From Phenylobacterium sp. (GTDB lineage Bacteria > Pseudomonadota > Alphaproteobacteria > Caulobacterales > Caulobacteraceae), in assembly GCA_028698405.1 (NCBI GenBank), contig JAQVDF010000145.1:1-5757 (forward strand): a stretch of 5,757 bases of DNA. Direction: 5' to 3'. Below are positions 1 through 4,926 of the stretch, piece by piece. The position numbers and the translations under genes were made by a program. How positions within the stretch are numbered: the first letter of the stretch is position 1; each line of letters starts with the position of its first letter. The notes below the pieces were generated by a model. The model was given only the letters and a program-made list of their open reading frames with translations, was not told where the DNA came from and did not search any database.

Positions 1-496
1 GATCGACGCTGCGGCGCAGCAGGGTGGAGGCCGCCTCGGCGGCGAAGTCGTCGGGCTCCTGATGGATCGACTGCAGGGTCGGGCCCGGACCGATGCCGTT
101 GACGCGGATCCGGGGCGCCAGCGCCTGGGCCAGGATCAGCGGCGCGCGCAGGTTGGTCTCCATGTGCGCGTCCCAGGAGGCGCGGTTCATGGAGCCCAGG
201 CTGTCGTCCTCGAACACCGAGGCGTTGTTGACCAGGAGGGTGACGGGCCCGAGCTCGCTCTCGGCCTCGCCGACCAGGGCCACGGTGGCGGCTTCCTGGC
301 GGAGATCGCAGGTCAGCAGGTGCGCCCGGCGGCCGCGCGCGCGCACGTCCGCGGCGGCGGCCTCGGCGTCGTCGTCGATGGTGCGGACGTGGATGGCCAC
401 GTCGAAGCCGGCGTCGGCGCAGGCCCTGGTCAAGGCCCGGCCGATGCGCCTCGCGCCGCCGGTGATCAGGGCGGCCCCGCGGCCGCGCTCAGGCAA
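1..496 (-). CDS. Pteridine-reductase-like short-chain dehydrogenase (SDR), 3'-truncated by the window and internally deleted
   Basis: The reading frame is open from a TTG at 496 to the left edge (165 codons) with no stop. The TTG is chosen because the frame has a stop (TGA) seven codons upstream, no in-frame ATG or GTG lies between, and a GGAG Shine-Dalgarno lies 9 nt before it. Visible SDR features are the nucleotide-binding TGGARRIG (residues 12-19), CDL (63-65), NNAS (90-93), the structural Asn of TNLRAP (N115) and the post-catalytic GPGPT (136-140). The Arg-rich TGGARRIG and NNASVFEDD resemble FolM/PTR1-type NADPH-dependent pteridine reductases, which reduce dihydropterins or dihydrofolate. 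In classical SDRs about 70 residues separate the structural Asn from the PG motif; here it is about 22. Roughly 50 residues, including Tyr-x-x-x-Lys, are therefore missing, and as written the protein should be inactive. It follows the small membrane peptide by 22 bp and is probably co-transcribed with it. The family call is firm; the pterin substrate is inferred. Confidence 0.85.
   Translation of the reverse strand, partial: MPERGRGAALITGGARRIGRALTRACADAGFDVAIHVRTIDDDAEAAAADVRARGRRAHLLTCDLRQEAATVALVGEAESELGPVTLLVNNASVFEDDSLGSMNRASWDAHMETNLRAPLILAQALAPRIRVNGIGPGPTLQSIHQEPDDFAAEAASTLLRRSVD
113..136 (-). other. Probable in-frame deletion junction inside the SDR gene
   Basis: On the minus strand this stretch encodes LILAQALAPR (about residues 120-129). 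Its left half fits the helix after TNLRAP (commonly LxLAQA). Its right half fits the segment before RVNGIGPGP (commonly LAQxLAPRIRVN). In an intact SDR these are separated by the strand carrying the catalytic Ser/Asp and the helix carrying Tyr-x-x-x-Lys. A shared LAQA-coding repeat (ctggcccaggcg) at both ends would explain a precise in-frame loss of about 150 bp by slippage, recombination or assembly collapse. The repeat explanation is inferred; the missing active site is read directly. Confidence 0.65.
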
Positions 497-505
497 CGGC
501 TGGGG

Positions 506-511
506 CTCCGC
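506..511 (-). promoter_or_regulatory. Ribosome binding site setting the TTG start of the SDR
   Basis: The minus strand reads GCGGAG here, with GGAG at 509-506. It is 9 nt upstream of the TTG at 496, and this supports TTG as the initiation codon. The nearby ATG at 515 is in another frame and closes after eight codons. Confidence 0.6.
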
Positions 512-518
512 TCATGCG

Positions 519-599
519 TCAGTCGAGCCGGCCGAACTCATAGAGGTTCAGCGCGGCGACCGCGACCAGGAAGATGACGATGGTGAGGATCGCGACCAT
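519..599 (-). CDS. 26-residue single-pass membrane peptide
   Basis: The ATG at 599 opens a 26-codon frame ending in TGA at 521-519. The product begins MVAILTIVIFLVAVAALN and ends LYEFGRLD. Residues 2-17 are almost entirely hydrophobic, enough for one inner-membrane helix, followed by a short polar tail with a Tyr-Glu-Phe-Gly-Arg-Leu-Asp end. A GGAG motif at 612-609 lies 9 nt before the ATG, an ideal distance. The same frame extends upstream to 725, but that extension (MAFLQGPFVG...) is basic, low-quality sequence crossing the divergent promoter region, so the short start is preferred. The gene precedes the SDR by 22 bp, suggesting an operon. I recall similar tiny hydrophobic peptides with an EFGR-type tail in Caulobacterales, but cannot name a characterised homologue. 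Function is unknown. Confidence 0.6.
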   Translation of the reverse strand: MVAILTIVIFLVAVAALNLYEFGRLD

Positions 600-627
600 T
601 GATGCTGGCTCCGAAACGACTGCCGCG

Positions 628-656
628 GCTTTACCGGCGCAGGCGACGGACGGCAA
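628..656 (-). promoter_or_regulatory. Candidate promoter for the small peptide-SDR operon
   Basis: On the minus strand TTGCCG (656-651) and TAAAGC (633-628) are separated by exactly 17 nt, a sigma-70-like arrangement. The predicted start would fall near 621, about 20 nt before the ATG at 599 and upstream of its GGAG. The -35 is good for an alphaproteobacterium; the -10 is only fair. Confidence 0.3.
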
Positions 657-668
657 GCGAGCTTGTCG
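651..668. repeat. Imperfect inverted repeat in the divergent promoter region
   Basis: CGGCAAGC and GCTTGTCG flank a 2-nt centre (GA) and pair at seven of eight positions. The left arm read on the minus strand is TTGCCG, and the right arm contains TTGTCG on the plus strand, so the repeat may be two back-to-back -35 boxes or an operator shared by the divergent genes. No clear -10 was found for the rightward direction: an AAGCTT at 687-692 is the nearest candidate and is weak. Confidence 0.35.
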
Positions 669-723
669 AACGCGCGGCCTGCGCCCAAGCTTCCCCCCGA
701 CAAACGGGCCCTGGAGGAACGCC

Positions 724-1659
724 ATGCCGCTGCAGCCGATCGCGCCGCAGTCTCTTCAGAAGATCGCCGTCGGAATCGACCGCCCCGAGGACGTGGTGGT
801 TGGGCCGGACGGGCGGGTGTTCGCTTCCGACCACCAGTGCGCGGTGGCCGAAATCCTGCCGGACGGCTCGTTCCGCCGGATGGGGCCGAAGGGGGGCGCG
901 CCGAACGGGATCAACATGGACGCCCGGGGCCGCATCGTGATCGCCAACTTCGGCATCTACGACCGCAAGGAGGGACCGCTGCAGCGGTTCGATCCGGCGA
1001 GCGGCGAGCACGAAACCCTGCTGGCCGAGGTCGGCGGCAAGCGGCTGACCAGCGCCAACTACCCGGTCATCGACCGGGCCGGAAACATCTGGTGCGCCAA
1101 CTCCACCCACGCCGAGACCTGGCCGCAGGCGCTGGACGGACGGGCCGACGGCTTCATCTTCGTGCTGCGGCCGGACGGAAGCGCCGAGATCGTCGCCGAG
1201 GGGCTGAAGTTCCCGAACGGCATGGCCCTGTCGGCCGACGAACGATTCCTGTTCTGCGCCCAGACGAGCGGCGCGGACGTGCTGCGATTCCCGATCCTGC
1301 CGGGCGCGAAGCTCGGCGCCGGCGAGCGTTACGGCCCGGTGCTGGGCAGCCTGGAGCGCGACGCTGCGCCGGAGACCACCGGCTGGACCGACGGGATCGG
1401 CTTCGACGCCGAGGGCAACCTCTGGGTCTGCCTGCCGGCCGCCAACAAGGTGGTGGCGATCACCCCGGACGGCCGGGTCGAGACGGTGATCCACGATCCG
1501 GCCGGCGAGCACATGAACCATCCGACCAACGTCACTTGGGGCGGGCCGGACCTGAAAGACCTCTACATCGGCTCGATCCGCGCCGACTGGATCGCCAAGG
1601 GACGCAGCCCGGTGGCCGGGCAGCCGCACGTCCATCAGCGCGCGGCGGCCGGCGCCTGA
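724..1659 (+). CDS. SMP-30/gluconolactonase/LRE-family protein
   Basis: A 311-residue protein starting at the ATG at 724, preceded by GGAGG (713-717) at a 6-nt distance. The frame is open back to 574, but that extension overlaps the divergent peptide gene and its promoter and lacks family similarity. The sequence is a beta-propeller of repeated strands with DGR/DGS/AEGNLWV turns. The metal-site pattern of the SMP-30 family is visible: E22 (PEDV), N112 (SANYP), N165 (KFPNGMALS) and D223 (WTDGIGF). These usually bind a divalent cation for lactone hydrolysis. The C-terminal NHPTN (265-269), LYIGS (280-284) and HQR (304-306) are also typical of the family. No signal peptide is seen, so it is probably cytoplasmic. 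Family members hydrolyse sugar or other lactones, but some are oxidoreductase-like or of unknown substrate. Its place beside the aldehyde dehydrogenase, ligase and hydrolase suggests a catabolic lactonase; the substrate is not determined. Confidence 0.9.
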   Translation: MPLQPIAPQSLQKIAVGIDRPEDVVVGPDGRVFASDHQCAVAEILPDGSFRRMGPKGGAPNGINMDARGRIVIANFGIYDRKEGPLQRFDPASGEHETLLAEVGGKRLTSANYPVIDRAGNIWCANSTHAETWPQALDGRADGFIFVLRPDGSAEIVAEGLKFPNGMALSADERFLFCAQTSGADVLRFPILPGAKLGAGERYGPVLGSLERDAAPETTGWTDGIGFDAEGNLWVCLPAANKVVAITPDGRVETVIHDPAGEHMNHPTNVTWGGPDLKDLYIGSIRADWIAKGRSPVAGQPHVHQRAAAGA

Positions 1660-1678
1660 GTCGGCGGGCGGAGGGCGG

Positions 1679-1693
1679 AGCGCACTGTGCGCT
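1679..1693. repeat. Perfect 7-1-7 inverted repeat after the SMP-30-like gene
   Basis: AGCGCAC-T-GTGCGCT begins 19 bp after the stop codon at 1659. As RNA it could form a short GC-rich hairpin (AGCGC/GCGCT with an ACTGT loop), but TTGCCTTCC follows rather than a U-run, so it would be at best a weak terminator. It could also be a protein-binding palindrome. Confidence 0.4.
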
Positions 1694-1749
1694 TGCCTTC
1701 CGTAACGCCCGAGGTCCATGAATTTCGCGGAACGCCGGCTCCTCGGGGC

Positions 1750-1777
1750 TTGGCCGGTGATCAGTGATCACTAATAT
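1750..1777 (+). promoter_or_regulatory. Promoter of the aldehyde dehydrogenase gene
   Basis: TTGGCC (1750-1755) and TAATAT (1772-1777) are separated by 16 nt. The -10 is AT-rich in an otherwise GC-rich region and close to consensus. Transcription would start near 1784, giving a leader of about 70 nt before the ATG at 1854. This supports the downstream start over an in-frame GTG at 1764 that lies inside the promoter. Confidence 0.55.
1757..1771. promoter_or_regulatory. Palindromic operator candidate inside the promoter spacer
   Basis: GTGATCA-G-TGATCAC is a perfect 7-1-7 palindrome that also reads as two tandem TGATCA units. It fills the space between the -35 and -10 boxes, ending one base before TAATAT. 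A dimeric repressor (TetR, GntR or similar) bound here would block RNA polymerase. The regulator is not in the window and its family cannot be deduced. Confidence 0.55.
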
Positions 1778-1853
1778 GCGCAGCCGAACCCGGGCGGGGA
1801 GAGACGCCCACGGCGGCCAAATCAAAACCAAATACGGGTCCAGGAGGACGTCC

Positions 1854-3290
1854 ATGCGCGAGTACCTGAAGTTCTACATCGATGGCCAGTGGGTGGATCC
1901 CGTCGAGAAGAAGACCCTCGACGTGATCAATCCGGCGACCGACGAGGTCTGCGGGAAGATCGCCATCGGCTCGGCGGCCGACGTGGACAAGGCCGTGAAG
2001 GCTGCGCGCAAGGCGTTCGCCAGCTGGTCGCGCACCAGCCGCGAGGAGCGGCTCGAGGTGCTGCAGCGGATTCTGGCCGAGTATCAGAAGCGCTTCGGCG
2101 ACCTGGCCAATGCGGTGACCGAGGAGATGGGCGCGCCCGCCTCGCTCGCCCAGCGCGCCCAGGTGCCGGCCGGCATGGGCCACCTGGCCACCGCCGCCAA
2201 CATCCTGAAGGACTTCAAGTTCGAGGAAGAACGCGGCTCGACGGTCATCGTGAAGGAGCCGATCGGCGTCTGCGGCTTCATCACCCCCTGGAACTGGCCG
2301 CTGAACCAGATCGCCTGCAAGGTGGCCCCGGCCATCGCCACCGGCTGCACCATGGTGCTGAAGCCGTCGGAAGTGGCCCCGTTCAGCGGGCACATCTTCG
2401 CCGAGATCATGCATGCGGCGGGCGTACCGGCCGGCGTGTTCAACCTGGTGCACGGCGACGGCCCGGGCGTGGGCGTGGCCCTGTCCAGCCACCCGGAAGT
2501 GGACATGATCTCGTTCACCGGCTCGACCCGGGCCGGCATCGAGGTGGCCAAGAACGCCGCCCCGACCGTCAAGCGCGTCCACCAGGAACTGGGTGGCAAG
2601 AGCCCGAACATCGTGCTCGACGACGACGTGTTCTCGAAGTCGGTCGCGCGCGGCGTCGCCCAGATGATGACCAACTCCGGCCAGTCCTGTAACGCGCCGA
2701 CCCGGATGCTCGTCCCCTCCAAGCGGATGGATGAGGCGATCAGCGTCGCCAGGGAGACCGCCGAGCAGATCACCGTCGGCGACCCGAACGGCAACGCCAC
2801 CATCGGCCCGGTGGTCTCCGAGGTTCAGTGGAACAAGATCCAGGGCCTGATCCAGAAGGGGATCGAGGAAGGCGCCACCCTGGTCACCGGCGGCCCGGGC
2901 CGGCCGGAGGGCCTGGACAAGGGCTACTATGTGAAGCCCACGGTGTTCGCCAACGTCACCAACGACATGACCATCGCCCGCGAAGAGATCTTCGGGCCGG
3001 TGCTGTCGATCCTCGGTTACGAGACGATCGAGCAGGCCATCGAGGTGGGCAACGACACCGAGTATGGCCTTGCGGCCTATGTGAACGGCGCCGACCTCGA
3101 CAAGGCGCGCGACATCGCCCGCCAGCTTCGGGCCGGCCAGGTGTCGATCAACGGCGGCTCGGACATGACCGCTCCCTTCGGCGGCTACAAGATGAGCGGC
3201 AACGGGCGCGAGTGGGGCGACTACGCCTTCCACGAGTTCCTGGAGACCAAGGCGATCCTCGGCTACGCGCCGATACAGGCCGCCGAATAG
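1854..3290 (+). CDS. NAD(P)+-dependent aldehyde dehydrogenase
   Basis: A 478-residue protein, normal length for the ALDH superfamily. The ATG at 1854 follows AGGAGG (1842-1847) by 6 nt, and MREYLKFYIDGQWV is a typical ALDH N-terminus. Catalytic and cofactor residues are all present: N147 in TPWNW, K170 in LKPSE, G223/S224 in FTGST, the general base E245 in QELGGKS, the nucleophile C279 in GQSCNAPTR, and E378 in EEIFGPV. It oxidises an aldehyde to the carboxylic acid in the cytoplasm through a thioester on C279. CNAPTRMLVP, IQKGIEEGA and SGNGREWG recall the subgroup that includes the cyclododecanol-pathway enzyme CddD (oxolauric acid dehydrogenase); this is from memory and not a proof of substrate. 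A palindrome-containing promoter precedes it and a strong terminator follows it. Its acid product could be the substrate of the ligase next door. Confidence 0.95.
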   Translation: MREYLKFYIDGQWVDPVEKKTLDVINPATDEVCGKIAIGSAADVDKAVKAARKAFASWSRTSREERLEVLQRILAEYQKRFGDLANAVTEEMGAPASLAQRAQVPAGMGHLATAANILKDFKFEEERGSTVIVKEPIGVCGFITPWNWPLNQIACKVAPAIATGCTMVLKPSEVAPFSGHIFAEIMHAAGVPAGVFNLVHGDGPGVGVALSSHPEVDMISFTGSTRAGIEVAKNAAPTVKRVHQELGGKSPNIVLDDDVFSKSVARGVAQMMTNSGQSCNAPTRMLVPSKRMDEAISVARETAEQITVGDPNGNATIGPVVSEVQWNKIQGLIQKGIEEGATLVTGGPGRPEGLDKGYYVKPTVFANVTNDMTIAREEIFGPVLSILGYETIEQAIEVGNDTEYGLAAYVNGADLDKARDIARQLRAGQVSINGGSDMTAPFGGYKMSGNGREWGDYAFHEFLETKAILGYAPIQAAE

Positions 3291-3304
3291 CAACGGAACG
3301 ACGA

Positions 3305-3335
3305 CGCCTCCGGGGCCCTCCCCCGGAGGCGTTTT
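3305..3335 (+). terminator. Intrinsic terminator after the aldehyde dehydrogenase gene
   Basis: CGCCTCCGGGG (3305-3315) pairs perfectly with CCCCGGAGGCG (3321-3331) around a CCCTC loop, followed by TTTT (3332-3335). An 11-bp GC-rich stem with a short U-tract, starting 14 bp after the stop codon, is a strong Rho-independent terminator. The ligase start codon lies only 15 nt beyond the tract. Confidence 0.9.
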
Positions 3336-3350
3336 CGTCTGAGAGCCCCC

Positions 3351-4910
3351 ATGAGCGCTTCCATCGGCATCGTGGACGCCGTGCGGGAACAGGCGCGCAG
3401 GCGCCCTGACGCCCCGGCGATCCGCTTCGAAGGCCGCGAGACAAGCTTCGCGGATTTCGACCGGCTGTCCTCCCAGGCGGCCCAGGCGCTGCGCGCGGCC
3501 GGCGTGAAGGCCGGCGAGCGCGTCGGCGTGCTAGCCAAGGGAACCGACGACTTCTTCGTCCTGTGGTTCGGCGCGCTGAAGATCGGCGCCTGCCTGTGTC
3601 CGGTGAACTGGCGGCTGGCCCCGCCGGAAATCGCCTTTGTGCTGAAGGACGCCGGCTGCCGGGTGCTGGTCTGCGGCGCCGAGTACGCCCAGGTCGTCGA
3701 GGGCCTCGCCGCCGAGTGCGGCCTCACCACCATCGTCCAGTTCGAGCCCGTCCATCCGAGTTGGCCCGACTTCCGCGGCTGGATCGCGGGCCAGTCGGCG
3801 CAGGACCCTGGTCACGCCGCCAGGGCCGACGACGACGTCATCCAGCTCTACACCTCCGGCACCACCGGCCTGCCCAAGGGCGTGCAGCTCACGGAGGGCA
3901 ACTACGCCGCGCTGCGGCGCTCGGCCGAGGCCGGCTGGGGCAATTTCGACGAGGGCGCCCCGGTGCTCGTGGCCATGCCGCTGTTCCACGTGGCCGGCGC
4001 CAACATGGGCCTGCTCTCGCTGGTGCAGGGGGCGATCGCCGTGGTGCTGCGCGAAGCCGCCCCGCCGGCCATCCTCGAGGCCCTCGCCGCCCAGCGGATT
4101 CGCCACGCCTTCCTGGTGCCGGCGCTGATCAACATGATCCTGCAGATGCCGGAGGTGGAGACGGCGGACGTCTCCAGCCTGCAGGGCATCTACTACGGGG
4201 CATCGCCGATCTCGGACGAGGTGCTTCTGCGCGCCCAGAAGCGGTTCGTCGGCGCGCGGTTCGTGCAGCTCTACGGCCTGACCGAGACCATCGGCTGCGG
4301 GACCTGGCTGCCGCCCGAGGCGCACGATCCGGCTAGGGGCAAGCTGCGTGCCTGCGGCGTGCCCTCGCCGGAGATCGAGTTGCGCATCCGCACGCCCGAC
4401 GGCCGCGAGGCCGGCGTCGGCGAAGTGGGCGAAATCGAGATTCGCTCGGCCTGCGTGATGAAGGGCTACTGGAACCGGCCTGACGCCACCGCCGAGGCGA
4501 TCGACGCCGAGGGCTGGTTCCGGACCGGCGACGCCGGCTACCACGACGCCGACGGCTTCGTGTTCCTGCACGACCGGGTGAAGGACATGATCGTGTCCGG
4601 CGGCGAGAACGTCTATCCGGCCGAGGTGGAAAACGCCCTGTTCTCGCACCCGGCGGTGGCCGACGCCGCGGTCATCGGCGTGCCCGACGAGAAGTGGGGC
4701 GAGGCCGTGAAGGCGGTGGTGGTGCTGCGGTCCGGCATGGAGGCCGATGCGGCCGAGCTGATCGCCCACTGCCGGGAACGGATCGCCGGCTACAAGGCGC
4801 CGAAAAGCGTCGATTTCGTGGACGTGCTGCCGCGCAACCCGTCCGGCAAGGTGCTGCGGCGCGAGCTGCGAGCGCCCTACTGGGCCGGGCGCGAGCGGCA
4901 GGTCGGTTAG
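3351..4910 (+). CDS. AMP-forming acyl-CoA synthetase/ligase (FadD-like)
   Basis: A 519-residue ANL-superfamily adenylating enzyme of full length. The ATG at 3351 has only a weak GAGAG (3341-3345) upstream, but MSASIGIVDAVREQARRRPD is a standard family start. Motifs in order: the P-loop YTSGTTGLPKG (167-177), MPLFHVAG (209-216), YYGASPIS (281-288), YGLTE (308-312), GWFRTGD (388-394), the hinge DRVKDMIVSGGENVYPAEVE (408-427), and the C-terminal PRNPSGK with adenylation lysine K500. It activates a carboxylic acid with ATP to an acyl-adenylate and transfers it to CoA. Overall it resembles medium/long-chain or aryl fatty-acid ligases; chain length cannot be set from sequence. No transmembrane segment is seen. 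A terminator separates it from the dehydrogenase upstream, and the hydrolase follows after 16 bp. Feeding the dehydrogenase product into beta-oxidation is the likely role. Confidence 0.95.
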   Translation: MSASIGIVDAVREQARRRPDAPAIRFEGRETSFADFDRLSSQAAQALRAAGVKAGERVGVLAKGTDDFFVLWFGALKIGACLCPVNWRLAPPEIAFVLKDAGCRVLVCGAEYAQVVEGLAAECGLTTIVQFEPVHPSWPDFRGWIAGQSAQDPGHAARADDDVIQLYTSGTTGLPKGVQLTEGNYAALRRSAEAGWGNFDEGAPVLVAMPLFHVAGANMGLLSLVQGAIAVVLREAAPPAILEALAAQRIRHAFLVPALINMILQMPEVETADVSSLQGIYYGASPISDEVLLRAQKRFVGARFVQLYGLTETIGCGTWLPPEAHDPARGKLRACGVPSPEIELRIRTPDGREAGVGEVGEIEIRSACVMKGYWNRPDATAEAIDAEGWFRTGDAGYHDADGFVFLHDRVKDMIVSGGENVYPAEVENALFSHPAVADAAVIGVPDEKWGEAVKAVVVLRSGMEADAAELIAHCRERIAGYKAPKSVDFVDVLPRNPSGKVLRRELRAPYWAGRERQVG

Positions 4911-4926
4911 GGAGAGAGAAGGTCAG

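Noticed and set aside
62..602. Two plus-strand open frames of about 170 codons over the SDR gene
   Set aside because: They lie opposite a clear SDR reading frame and have skewed composition without motifs.
574..723. N-terminal extension of the SMP-30-like protein to an ATG at 574
   Set aside because: It would overlap the divergent small peptide gene and its promoter; the ATG at 724 has GGAGG at ideal spacing and a family-like N-terminus.
631..1721. Long open frames on both strands overlapping the SMP-30-like gene
   Set aside because: They are Arg/Gly/Ala-rich shadows without motifs, while the chosen frame has the full SMP-30 residue pattern and a proper ribosome binding site.
1764..1853. 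N-terminal extension of the aldehyde dehydrogenase to a GTG at 1764
   Set aside because: It starts inside the promoter palindrome, upstream of the likely transcription start, and AGGAGG directly supports the ATG at 1854.
1761..3293. A 510-codon open frame on the minus strand opposite the aldehyde dehydrogenase gene
   Set aside because: It mirrors the dehydrogenase almost exactly, is rich in His/Gly/Arg/Ala/Val without any domain motif, and arises from the GC-rich third codon positions of the real gene.
3531..4769. A 412-codon open frame on the minus strand opposite the ligase gene
   Set aside because: It is antisense to the strongly supported ligase, has biased His/Gly/Arg composition and no recognisable motif.
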